Of a stretch of DNA of 43,803 nt, positions 17,336 through 25,976 are shown in pieces (position 1 is the stretch's first letter; each line of letters opens with the position of its first letter). The notes beneath the pieces were generated by a model, which worked only from the letters and a program-made list of their open reading frames with translations, searched no databases and was not told the origin of the DNA. The DNA is from Vibrio thalassae (GTDB lineage: Bacteria; Pseudomonadota; Gammaproteobacteria; Enterobacterales; Vibrionaceae), in contig NZ_OANU01000041.1 in the NCBI RefSeq assembly GCF_900089835.1, forward strand, positions 1 to 43,803. The letters are read 5' to 3'. Position numbers and translations under genes: made by a program.

Positions 17336-20300
17336 ATGTTTACAGCAACAGATGTGCTAAAAACGGAGTTTGTCGAGCAACCGCTTGAACAGCTCTGGTC
17401 ACTGATCTCTCCACTTTACATGGTGGATGAGTCTCAATGGTTGAAACAGCTTTTACCTCTGGCGACGCCGCAAGGCGATGAAGCCCAGCAAATCCCACAG
17501 AAAACCACCGAGCTTATCGAAGCCATCCGTGCCGATAAAAATGCCATTCAAATGATTGATGCTTTGCTGCTTGAGTACAGTTTAGATACTCAAGAAGGCA
17601 TTTTGTTGATGTGTTTAGCAGAAGCGTTAATGCGCATCCCTGATTCTGCAACGGCGGATGCGCTTATTCGCGACAAACTGAGTGTCGCTGATTGGAAATC
17701 TCACCTGAAAAATTCTGACTCTGTGTTTGTCAATGCGTCAACATGGGGTCTTATGCTGACGGGCAAAGTTGTCGGGCTTACTGAGTCTGAATCACAAAGC
17801 CCAGCAAAAGCGGTGAACCGTTTAGTCCACAAGTTCTCAGAGCCTGTGATTCGTAAAGCCATGTATCAGGCCATGAAGATCATGGGCCATCAGTTTGTTT
17901 TGGGCCGCAGCATTGGTGAAGCTCAGAAGAATGGCAAAAAGATGCGTGATCGAGGTTTTACCTACTCTTATGACATGCTAGGTGAAGCGGCGCTCACTAA
18001 ATCTGATGCTGACAAGTATTTCAAAGACTACCTGATGGCGATCGAAGCAGTAGGCAGTGATAAATACGGCTTAGATACTAGTCCAGCACCATCAGTTTCA
18101 ATCAAGCTGTCGGCACTCCACCCTCGTTACGAAGTCGCTAACGAAGAGCGCGTGCTGACTGAGCTTTGCGATACGTTAACTCAGCTTCTTACTCGAGCGC
18201 GAGAGCTGGATGTGGCGATTACCATAGATGCGGAAGAAGCTGACCGTCTTGAGCTATCACTTAAATTATTTGAGAAAGTGTATCGTAGCGACGTGGCAAA
18301 AGGGTGGGGCAAGTTTGGTCTGGTGATCCAGGCTTATTCTAAGCGTGCACTTCCTGTTTTGGTTTGGGTCAACGCTTTAGCGAAGCAGCAAGGCGACCTG
18401 ATTCCACTCCGCTTGGTGAAAGGAGCGTATTGGGACAGCGAAATCAAATGGTCTCAACAAGCGGGTTACGATGCATACCCTGTCTATACTCGTAAAGAAG
18501 CCACTGATGTTGCATACCTAGCGTGTGCTCGATTCCTATTGAGTGAAAACGTGCGTGGCAATATTTTCCCGCAGTTTGCGAGCCACAATGCACATACAGT
18601 GACGGCCATTGCGACAATGGCGCAGCACACCGATTACGAATTCCAGCGTTTACATGGTATGGGTGATTCACTTTATGACCATGTGATGGATACTCATAAA
18701 CAGCCAGTCCGTATTTACGCACCGGTGGGTAGTCACAAAGACTTGCTGCCATACCTAGTGCGTCGTCTGTTGGAAAACGGTGCGAACAGCAGCTTCGTTC
18801 ACCGCCTTGTTGATGCGCGTTGTCCTGTTGACAGCTTAACTGTTCACCCGGTAGACGCATTGCTTGCCAATGACACCCTACACAACGCGAATATCGATCT
18901 CCCTCCCGCTATTTTTGCCGATCGTAAAAACTCAATGGGTGTGAACGTCGATATTGAGAGCGAAGTGAAAGACTACGAGCACAAAGTTGAAGTGTTTCGA
19001 GCTAAGCAATGGCAAGGTGCTCCGATCATTAATGGTCAATCGCAATACGAAAGCATGATCAAGGACGGTGCGAGTGTGGATACGATCACTGCGCCTTATG
19101 ATCACCGTATTGTCGTAGGGCAGGTGGCCATGGCTAACCTTGATCATGTTTCCGAAGCTATCCGAGTGGCAGAGCAAGGTTTTACGAGTTGGTCGCAGAC
19201 GCCATATGCTGAACGTAGTCAGTGCTTACTAACACTGGCCGACAAGTTAGAAGACAATCTGCATGAGTTGGTGGCGATATGCCATCAGGAAGCGGGTAAG
19301 ACCATCCACGACAGTATTGATGAAGTGCGCGAAGCGGTCGATTTTTGTCGTTACTATGCGAAACAACCACATATTTTTGAAACGCAATCGGTACTGGGCT
19401 TTGACGGTCAGTCAAAAACATTGACACGCGGCGGACGAGGTGTGTTTGTTTGTATTAGTCCGTGGAACTTCCCACTGGCGATTTTCTTAGGTCAGGTCAC
19501 GGCAGCATTGGTTACGGGGAACACCGTTGTGGCTAAACCTGCGGAGCAGACTTCTCTTATCGCTGTACGTGCTGTTGAGTTAATGCTTGAAGCAGGCTTC
19601 CCAGCTGATGCGATCCAACTGATTACAGGACGCGGTGCTGATGTAGGTCAGGCGTTAACCTCTCACTCGGCGATTGCTGGTGTTGCCTTTACTGGCTCTA
19701 CGCCAACAGCTCAGCGCATCAATAGCACACTTGCGGCACGCCAAGTTGCGCCAGTACCATTTATTGCAGAAACCGGCGGTCAAAATGCGATGATTGTTGA
19801 CTCGACTGCACTGCCTGAGCAAGTCGTTCGCGATGTTGTTCGCTCTGCCTTCGCCTCTGCTGGACAGCGCTGTTCTGCATTGCGTGTTCTGTTTATTCAA
19901 GAAGATATTGCGGAGCGTGTTATTAACCTGATTCAAGGTGCAATGGATGAGCTTAAAGTGGGCTTGCCCTATCTACATGCTACCGATGTGGGCCCAGTAA
20001 TTGATGCCAATGCGAAGCAAAAACTACTGACACATATTGATGCGATGACAAAACAAGGCAACAAAGTGGCGCAACTGTCGCTTGATGCTGAGTGCCAAGA
20101 AGGGGATTTTGTACCGCCTTGTGCGTTTGAAATTTCTGATATCTCTGTGCTAACGGAAGAACATTTCGGCCCTATTCTCCATATCGTTCGCTTCAAAGCA
20201 TCTGAACTACCAAAAGTAGTTGAGAGCATCAACGCAACAGGTTTTGGCTTGACGCTAGGTGTCCACAGCCGTAATGAATCGACGTACGAGTGGGTGGAAA

Positions 20301-20476
20301 AACACGCTCGAGTGGGGAACTGCTACATCAACCGCGATCAAGTCGGTGCAGTGGTAGGGGTTCAACCATTTGGAGGACAGGGTCTTTCGGGAACTGGACC
20401 AAAAGCAGGTGGCCCACACTACCTATATCGCTTTACTGATGTCATTAACGCCAACGCTAATCGAGCGGCGAAATAA
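17336..20476 (+). CDS. putA: Bifunctional proline dehydrogenase / P5C dehydrogenase PutA
   Basis: This 1046-residue protein has a helical N-terminus, an FAD-binding proline dehydrogenase barrel (about residues 190-480, with VKGAYWDSEIK and FPQFASHNAHT), and an aldehyde dehydrogenase domain (about 560-1020) with Glu812 in AETGG and catalytic Cys846 in AGQRCSALR. It oxidises proline to glutamate in two channelled steps. There is no ribbon-helix-helix repressor domain at the N-terminus, and the chain ends just after the P5CDH domain. A separate 229-residue gene right behind it seems to supply the missing C-terminal domain. GAGGA precedes the ATG. Confidence 0.96.
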   Translation: MFTATDVLKTEFVEQPLEQLWSLISPLYMVDESQWLKQLLPLATPQGDEAQQIPQKTTELIEAIRADKNAIQMIDALLLEYSLDTQEGILLMCLAEALMRIPDSATADALIRDKLSVADWKSHLKNSDSVFVNASTWGLMLTGKVVGLTESESQSPAKAVNRLVHKFSEPVIRKAMYQAMKIMGHQFVLGRSIGEAQKNGKKMRDRGFTYSYDMLGEAALTKSDADKYFKDYLMAIEAVGSDKYGLDTSPAPSVSIKLSALHPRYEVANEERVLTELCDTLTQLLTRARELDVAITIDAEEADRLELSLKLFEKVYRSDVAKGWGKFGLVIQAYSKRALPVLVWVNALAKQQGDLIPLRLVKGAYWDSEIKWSQQAGYDAYPVYTRKEATDVAYLACARFLLSENVRGNIFPQFASHNAHTVTAIATMAQHTDYEFQRLHGMGDSLYDHVMDTHKQPVRIYAPVGSHKDLLPYLVRRLLENGANSSFVHRLVDARCPVDSLTVHPVDALLANDTLHNANIDLPPAIFADRKNSMGVNVDIESEVKDYEHKVEVFRAKQWQGAPIINGQSQYESMIKDGASVDTITAPYDHRIVVGQVAMANLDHVSEAIRVAEQGFTSWSQTPYAERSQCLLTLADKLEDNLHELVAICHQEAGKTIHDSIDEVREAVDFCRYYAKQPHIFETQSVLGFDGQSKTLTRGGRGVFVCISPWNFPLAIFLGQVTAALVTGNTVVAKPAEQTSLIAVRAVELMLEAGFPADAIQLITGRGADVGQALTSHSAIAGVAFTGSTPTAQRINSTLAARQVAPVPFIAETGGQNAMIVDSTALPEQVVRDVVRSAFASAGQRCSALRVLFIQEDIAERVINLIQGAMDELKVGLPYLHATDVGPVIDANAKQKLLTHIDAMTKQGNKVAQLSLDAECQEGDFVPPCAFEISDISVLTEEHFGPILHIVRFKASELPKVVESINATGFGLTLGVHSRNESTYEWVEKHARVGNCYINRDQVGAVVGVQPFGGQGLSGTGPKAGGPHYLYRFTDVINANANRAAK

Positions 20477-20487
20477 GGAGAAAAATC

Positions 20488-21177
20488 ATGGTCAATAACG
20501 CAACTATTTTCTCCGATGTTTTGACAGCATGGGAAGGTTGGAATCTTACCGATTTTGCCGAGCAACGTGAGTGCTTACTTTCTGTTCAGCGCAATATGAA
20601 TGAGCTAAACGCGACGCTTGCTAGTGTCATGGCATTTCATATTCAGCAAGCCAACCTGCTATTGGCGAACCCACATGTGATGCCTGGGCCAACGGGCGAA
20701 ACTAATGAGCTCTATGCGGCAGGACGTGGAGTGGTTTTAGTGATTCTAGAGAGCGAAGAAGCACAGGCGAAGATCGCGGCAATGGCGCAAATAACAGCTG
20801 CACTTATCGCAGGCAATGGCGTCATCGTTTGTTCTGGCAACGACAAGTTTAATCAAATATTAAAATCGGCAGTTGAGCGTTCGAGACTGCCGATTAACCT
20901 AGTTCAATTTGTGGCTTTAGAAGAAGCGTCCACTTTTATCGATTTTGATGTGCGAGTGGTGGGCCTTGTCGGCTCTAAAGACACAGAATGGCAGGTCAAC
21001 CATCAACTGGCTAATCGCGATGGAGCGATAGGTCTTTTGGTTTCTGAGACGGATTTGGCGCTGCAGCCTGCGGCGCACGATCCGAATCTCGTGTTGAGGT
21101 TCATAACAGAAAGAACAAGAACCATCAATATCACAGCAGTGGGGGGCAACGCTACTTTGCTTGAGCTTGGTAGCTAG
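20488..21177 (+). CDS. Stand-alone PutA C-terminal-domain-like protein (inactive ALDH fold)
   Basis: This 229-residue protein begins 11 bases after putA with an AAGGAG ribosome-binding sequence. It contains MPGPTGETNELYAAGRGVVLVIL (residues 68-90, shown here in part) and an alternating alpha/beta layout like an ALDH Rossmann half. There is no catalytic Cys motif. GPTGE-N is, from memory, a hallmark of the C-terminal ALDH-superfamily domain of longer PutA proteins, where it lids the substrate tunnel. PutA here ends without that domain, so the protein probably acts as a detached lid or stabiliser bound to PutA. Automated pipelines may misname it a P5C dehydrogenase. Confidence 0.7.
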   Translation: MVNNATIFSDVLTAWEGWNLTDFAEQRECLLSVQRNMNELNATLASVMAFHIQQANLLLANPHVMPGPTGETNELYAAGRGVVLVILESEEAQAKIAAMAQITAALIAGNGVIVCSGNDKFNQILKSAVERSRLPINLVQFVALEEASTFIDFDVRVVGLVGSKDTEWQVNHQLANRDGAIGLLVSETDLALQPAAHDPNLVLRFITERTRTINITAVGGNATLLELGS

Positions 21178-21201
21178 TGACATAAGGTCACGGATCCCTA
21201 C

Positions 21202-21234
21202 CAGCCTCCAACATCGCCGTTATGTTGGAGGCTG
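21202..21234 (+). terminator. Strong hairpin between the PutA-domain gene and putP
   Basis: A perfect 13-bp inverted repeat (CAGCCTCCAACAT and its complement) encloses a seven-base loop, followed by only a weak TATTCT. It may be a partial terminator or processing site that lowers putP relative to putA. Confidence 0.65.
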
Positions 21235-21257
21235 TATTCTAGGATGAGGAAATAATA

Positions 21258-22751
21258 ATGATTCAAAATAGCTATGCTATTACAACTACTTTCATCGCTT
21301 ATTTGGCGTTGATGCTCGCTATCGGTGTGATTGCTTATAAGCGCACAGCCAACTCTAGCGACTACTTTCTAGGTGGTCGCTCATTAGGACCATGGCCTGC
21401 GGCTATATCTGCAGGTGCATCGGATATGAGTGGTTGGCTACTGCTCGGTCTTCCTGGCTATGCGTATGCAGCCGGTATTGAAGCTTTTTGGCTTGCTGGC
21501 GGTTTGCTGGCGGGTACTTGGCTAAACTGGCTAATCTGTGCCAAGCGACTACGTACTTACAGTATTACTACTGACGCACTGACTTTGCCTGAATATTTGT
21601 CTCGTCGTTTTAATGACAATTCAAAAGTTGTTCAGGTGGTATCTGCGTTCTTTATTTTGCTTTTCTTCCTTTTCTATACCAGTTCTGGTCTAGTGGCAGG
21701 TGGTAAACTGTTTGAAACGGTATTTGGTTTGGATTATAGCATTGCCGTCATCATCGGTACGGTCTGTGTTGTGTCGTACACGTTATTCGGTGGCTTCCTT
21801 GCGGTGTCTTGGACTGACTTAGTCCAAGGTCTTTTGATGGCAGCAGCACTGATGATTGTGCCTGTGATTGGAATGCAAGGTGGATTTGGTCAGCTGACGT
21901 CTGATCTTGACGCGATCAATCCAGAGCTTCTTACCCTTTGGGATGACGTCAAAGGTCAGCCGCTATCAGCGATTGCAATTATTTCTCTAGTGGCATGGGG
22001 TCTAGGTTACTTTGGTCAGCCACACATCCTTGCACGTTTTAAAGCAGCTCGTTCAAACAAAGATTTAACGACTGCTCGCCGCATCGCTGTTGTTTGGTCT
22101 GCACTATCTATGCTCGGTGCAATGCTCGTGGGTGTAGTAGGTCTTGTTTATACGACGAGCAGTGGTGGAGATGTATTAGCGGATGGAGAGAAGATCTTCA
22201 TGTTGCTCGTTAATGCACTTTTCCACCCTGTGGTAGCAGGCATTCTTTTGGCTGCGATCCTAGCTGCTATCATGAGTACCGCGGATTCTCAGCTATTGGT
22301 TTCTTCCTCAGCATTGGCGGAAGATTTCTACAAGCAAATCATCAATAAAGATGCGACATCGGAGCAAGTCGTGATGGTAGGTCGTGTTGGCGTTATCTTG
22401 CTATCGATTATTGCGCTGGTGCTTGCGATGACTCCAGACAGCTCGGTGCTTGGACTAGTGTCTTATGCTTGGGCTGGTTTCGGTGCTGCCTTTGGTCCTG
22501 CTATTCTACTCAGCCTATACTGGTCTGGTATGAACCGTAATGGCGCTATTGCAGGTATCGTTGTTGGTGGTGTGACTATTGTAGTTTGGAAGCAGCTAAC
22601 TGGCGGTATTTTCGATATCTACGAAATTGTTCCTGGTTTTATCCTATCTTGGATTGCGATTATGGTAGTGAGCTCAATGACAGGTGGTCCTGACAAAACG
22701 GTTCAAGCTCAGCATAAAACCTATGAGAAGAACCTAGTCGAGTTAGACTAA
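21258..22751 (+). CDS. putP: Sodium/proline symporter PutP
   Basis: This 497-residue SSS-family transporter has about 13 membrane helices. Typical PutP stretches are visible: SSDYFLGGRSLGPWPAAISAGASDMSGW (residues 32-59, in part), LGYFGQPHILARF, and AAIMSTADSQLLVSSSALAED, the conserved sodium-site helix. It imports proline with sodium for PutA to oxidise. It lies 80 bases downstream of the PutA-domain gene, behind a strong hairpin, with an AGGATGAGGA ribosome-binding region. A terminator follows. Confidence 0.96.
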   Translation: MIQNSYAITTTFIAYLALMLAIGVIAYKRTANSSDYFLGGRSLGPWPAAISAGASDMSGWLLLGLPGYAYAAGIEAFWLAGGLLAGTWLNWLICAKRLRTYSITTDALTLPEYLSRRFNDNSKVVQVVSAFFILLFFLFYTSSGLVAGGKLFETVFGLDYSIAVIIGTVCVVSYTLFGGFLAVSWTDLVQGLLMAAALMIVPVIGMQGGFGQLTSDLDAINPELLTLWDDVKGQPLSAIAIISLVAWGLGYFGQPHILARFKAARSNKDLTTARRIAVVWSALSMLGAMLVGVVGLVYTTSSGGDVLADGEKIFMLLVNALFHPVVAGILLAAILAAIMSTADSQLLVSSSALAEDFYKQIINKDATSEQVVMVGRVGVILLSIIALVLAMTPDSSVLGLVSYAWAGFGAAFGPAILLSLYWSGMNRNGAIAGIVVGGVTIVVWKQLTGGIFDIYEIVPGFILSWIAIMVVSSMTGGPDKTVQAQHKTYEKNLVELD

Positions 22752-22787
22752 TCATATATCTTTGTGATTTAGCATAGTTTATATATC

Positions 22788-22820
22788 AAATGGCCTTCTA
22801 TTTAAGAGGGCCATTTTTTT
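22788..22820 (+). terminator. Intrinsic terminator after putP
   Basis: AAATGGCC pairs with GGCCATTT around a 13-base loop and runs into TTTTTTT. It ends the put transcript; the reverse side also offers an A/T-rich flank for the convergent TetR gene. Confidence 0.8.
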
Positions 22821-22854
22821 ATTTGAATCCTCCAAAAAAAGCCCGTACTGGTTG

Positions 22855-23574
22855 CTATTTTGGACATTCACCCCAGTCGCATTCAACCTGATAAACAAGC
22901 TCATCGATTTTCTTCGGTTTCAAACGATATTGCTCATCTATCGACAATTCACTCGCGACTTGAGTTTCAAATAATGACCAGTGTTTGACAAGACATTCAT
23001 CGAGATCGGTGGTTTCTTGAGACCATGTTTCTTTGAGCATAGGAAGCATACATGCAGAACCATGAGCAAATATCATTAGCTTCCATTTTAATTCCTGCAT
23101 AACGAGTGGCGTGTGTGGGGACGCTGCGTTGAAATCATCAACCAATTTCAAAACAATACTTTCTATTTCGCCCGTGCTATCGATAAAGTAATCGAAAAAC
23201 TCATTTTCTTGGCGCATTGCATCAGCGATAAGTTGGATAGGCTGAGGAATGACTATACAGTGGGCAAGCATCCCAACAGCGAAATGGTAAACTTTAACGT
23301 TGGCTGGGGTATCTTCTGGCAACTGATCTAACAGATAACGAATATACTTTTGCATGTAAGCATGAAGATGGTCACTAATGCCATACCAAATCTGTTCTTT
23401 ACTACCGAAGTGGTGACGGATCAAACTGTGGGAGACGCCTGCACGTTCACTAATATTGCGAATGGATACACGCTCATAACCTAACTCACAAAACATTTCA
23501 GCGGCGACCGTCATGATCAGGTTTTTCGTCTCTTCTGCTGCCATTGCACTGCGACGACCTTTTTTCTTTTCCAC
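22855..23574 (-). CDS. TetR-family regulator of the adjacent RND pump
   Basis: This protein of about 239 residues begins at GTG 23572-23574, preceded by AGAAGG. The frame stays open to 23727, but the added 51 residues look non-native (Cys-rich, no TetR similarity). The TetR helix-turn-helix is at about residues 30-62 (ERVSIRNISERAGVSHSLIRHHFGSKEQIW). The C-terminal ligand domain is not recognisable beyond its helical character. It diverges from the efflux operon, and two pairs of inverted repeats lie in the gap, so it probably represses the pump and itself. The ligand is unknown. Confidence 0.88.
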   Translation of the reverse strand: MEKKKGRRSAMAAEETKNLIMTVAAEMFCELGYERVSIRNISERAGVSHSLIRHHFGSKEQIWYGISDHLHAYMQKYIRYLLDQLPEDTPANVKVYHFAVGMLAHCIVIPQPIQLIADAMRQENEFFDYFIDSTGEIESIVLKLVDDFNAASPHTPLVMQELKWKLMIFAHGSACMLPMLKETWSQETTDLDECLVKHWSLFETQVASELSIDEQYRLKPKKIDELVYQVECDWGECPK

Positions 23575-23747
23575 TCGATACCTTCTAAATTCAAACAATC
23601 CTATACAGGGTACTGCATTAGTGTATTCGACGACAAGATTTGCATCGATGCTGTCGTCAGGAGCTGTACATTTACAAGAGTTAATGTCACGTCTTTTTAT
23701 ATAACCAAAAGCAATAAAGTTAGTCATAAATATTATATTACACGCAT

Positions 23748-23820
23748 GTGCAGTATTTATTGATCTCTTTCAAATTATACTTATACTGCACACTTGTAAA
23801 GCAATTAGCTGTACAAGTGT
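23748..23820. promoter_or_regulatory. Two inverted-repeat pairs in the tetR-RND divergent gap
   Basis: GTGCAGTAT (23748-23756) is inverted exactly as ATACTGCAC (23783-23791), 26 bases apart. ACACTTGTA (23790-23798) is inverted as TACAAGTGT (23812-23820), 13 bases apart. A TATAAT at 23825-23830 lies just after, so the second pair sits where it would block the RND promoter. These are likely TetR operator arms. Confidence 0.6.
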
Positions 23821-23845
23821 AAAATATAATATTGGGATAAATACT

Positions 23846-24919
23846 ATGAGAACCCATCGTCTATTCAGAACTAGTGGTTTGACTGTCTTGCCTTTATTGG
23901 CAGCCGTCGGCCTGTCCGGTTGTAATCAAGCACAATCGGAAATCAACGAACCAGTGATCAAACCCGTCAAAGTAGTTGAAGTTCCTGAGCTTAATTTTTC
24001 GCCAGTGAGCAGTTACTTAGCACAAGTAGACGCAACAGATCGGGCACAACTTTCGTTTCAGGTTGCAGGTCAAATCTCTTCTATAGATGTCAAGATGGGA
24101 GAGGCGGTGGGAGCGGGTGAAATTCTAGCGACATTGGATCCAACGGATTATCAAGTCGCTTTAGATGCACGTCAGGCCGAGTTTGACCTCGCACAGTCCC
24201 AATTAAATCGCGCCGAGCAGTTATTTGCTAAGAAGCTTATCAGTGCTGATGCCTTTGATCGTAATGAAACCCAGTTCAAAGCAGCACAAGCTTCACTCGA
24301 GCAAGCTAAAGCGGATCTAGGTTATACGCAAATCATCGCGCCGTTTGATGGCGTGGTATCTGTGACTCACCAAAAGCCATACGAAGTGGTCGGTGCTAAA
24401 CAACCCATTTTGAATCTCATCAGTAGCCAAGATTTAGACGTCACGTTTGCTATTCCGGTCACAGAGGTGAAGAACATGACACTGGCTGAGCTTAAGCATC
24501 AGCACTTTTTCGTCACGTTAGATAGCCACCGTAATCAACGTATTGAAGCATCCTTTAGAGAGATTGCGATGCAGCCTGATCTTGATACCAATAGCTATGC
24601 GGCGTCAGTAAAAATCACTAAGCCAGAAAATATCAATGTACTAGCAGGCATGTCGGGCAAAGTACATATCCAAAATGAAACCACAGAACGTGTGTTTTCT
24701 TTGCCTGTTGCCGCTTGGATTAACCAGAACGAAACCAGTGGTAAGGTTTGGCGCTTTGACCCTGCGACCCGTCAAGTTCATCAAATTCAGCTTTCGCTTA
24801 ATGAAAAAGGTGATGTGACGGCTGGTTTACAACAAGGCGACCAAATTGTTGTGGCTGGTGCGGCAAACTTAGCTGAAGGACAGCAGGTCAAGTTATGGAC
24901 TCGTGAGGGTGGTATCTAG
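23846..24919 (+). CDS. RND efflux periplasmic adaptor lipoprotein (first MFP)
   Basis: This 357-residue membrane-fusion protein has a lipoprotein signal peptide ending in LSGC (lipid-anchored Cys26). It then has the lipoyl half-motifs (QVAGQISSIDVKMGEAVGAGEILATLD), a coiled-coil hairpin near residues 110-155, and beta-barrel and membrane-proximal domains. It links the RND pump to an outer-membrane channel. Its stop overlaps the start of the second adaptor by one base. The layout of two adaptors plus one pump matches V. cholerae VexIJK. No outer-membrane factor gene is nearby, so a TolC from elsewhere must be used. Confidence 0.92.
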   Translation: MRTHRLFRTSGLTVLPLLAAVGLSGCNQAQSEINEPVIKPVKVVEVPELNFSPVSSYLAQVDATDRAQLSFQVAGQISSIDVKMGEAVGAGEILATLDPTDYQVALDARQAEFDLAQSQLNRAEQLFAKKLISADAFDRNETQFKAAQASLEQAKADLGYTQIIAPFDGVVSVTHQKPYEVVGAKQPILNLISSQDLDVTFAIPVTEVKNMTLAELKHQHFFVTLDSHRNQRIEASFREIAMQPDLDTNSYAASVKITKPENINVLAGMSGKVHIQNETTERVFSLPVAAWINQNETSGKVWRFDPATRQVHQIQLSLNEKGDVTAGLQQGDQIVVAGAANLAEGQQVKLWTREGGI

Positions 24920-25974
24920 TGAAAAAGTCAATATTAGCATTAGGTTTAGCTGCGCTTGCATTGCAAGGCTGCTATTCAGATATCACAGTGCGTGAGCGAG
25001 CACCTTTGCAGGTGGAGACTATTGAAGTCAAAAAGCCTGTTGAACAGCAATATCGCGAATTTCGTGGCCAAGTGGTCACAGCAGAACAGACCAATCTGGC
25101 GTTCCGTATTCAAGGCGAAATCTCACACTTACTTGTGAAGTCCGGTCAATCGGTGAGGAAAGGTCAAGTTGTCGCAAAGCTTGATGACCAAAAACTTCAG
25201 CAGCAGTACCGTGATGCACAAGCACAATACGAGCTAGCGACCAAGCAATTGCGTCGTGGTGCGGAATTATTTTCAAGAGACATGATCTCTAGCTCTGAGC
25301 TGGATGAATTAACGTCCAACAAGCAGCTTGCGAAAGCGCAGTATCAGAACATTCAACATCAGATTCAATATACCAGCTTGAAGGCTCCTTTTGCAGGTGT
25401 GGTCGCGAGTGTGGATAAAGAGCGTTTTGAGAATGTTGGAGCGGGTGAGACCGTAGTGTCTATCTATCAAGATGACAAAGTGTACGTGAAAATCAGTTTG
25501 TCGGACTACATTCTTGCATCGATTACTCCACAGGCTCAGAAAAATGCCTATCAGCCAAGAGCCTATTTTTCTGGTGTAGATCAAAGCTACAGTATGACGT
25601 ATTTAGAACACTCTAGCGAACCAGACTCACAAAGCCGTGCTTATGAGTTGTGGCTACAAATGCCTCAACCAGCTGAGAAAATCCTTCCTGGTACCAGTGT
25701 TGCCGTGAACGTGGACATGGTGGCAGCTGGGCTAAGTTCAATCCAAGGCTATCAACTGCCGATGACCGTGCTTGAGGCTGGTACTAAGCCTGGCGAGTTC
25801 TTTGTATGGAAACATGCTGAAGGAGTCGTCACTAAGACGCCTGTTCATGTGGACCAAGTAAACAGCTTCGGCGTGATTGTTGATACTGGTGTTACCCAAG
25901 GCGACGTGTTGGTGAGCTCTAACTTGAGAAAACTGAGAGATGGTGAAGAAGTGGCTCTCAAGGGGAATAAATAA
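24919..25974 (+). CDS. RND efflux periplasmic adaptor lipoprotein (second MFP)
   Basis: This 351-residue adaptor starts at GTG 24919 and has a lipobox LQGC (Cys17). The biotinyl-lipoyl halves (LAFRIQGEISHLLVKSGQSVRKGQVVAKLD and LKAPFAGVVASVDKE, quoted in part) flank a coiled-coil region at about residues 85-130. It is only distantly similar to the first adaptor, so the two probably form a mixed hexamer, as proposed for pumps with paired adaptors. Its stop lies two bases before the RND gene's start. Confidence 0.92.
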   Translation: MKKSILALGLAALALQGCYSDITVRERAPLQVETIEVKKPVEQQYREFRGQVVTAEQTNLAFRIQGEISHLLVKSGQSVRKGQVVAKLDDQKLQQQYRDAQAQYELATKQLRRGAELFSRDMISSSELDELTSNKQLAKAQYQNIQHQIQYTSLKAPFAGVVASVDKERFENVGAGETVVSIYQDDKVYVKISLSDYILASITPQAQKNAYQPRAYFSGVDQSYSMTYLEHSSEPDSQSRAYELWLQMPQPAEKILPGTSVAVNVDMVAAGLSSIQGYQLPMTVLEAGTKPGEFFVWKHAEGVVTKTPVHVDQVNSFGVIVDTGVTQGDVLVSSNLRKLRDGEEVALKGNK

Positions 25975-25976
25975 CA

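Noticed and set aside
23575..23727. 51-residue N-terminal extension of the TetR gene
   Set aside because: It has no TetR similarity, and GTG 23574 has AGAAGG upstream and gives a normal TetR length.
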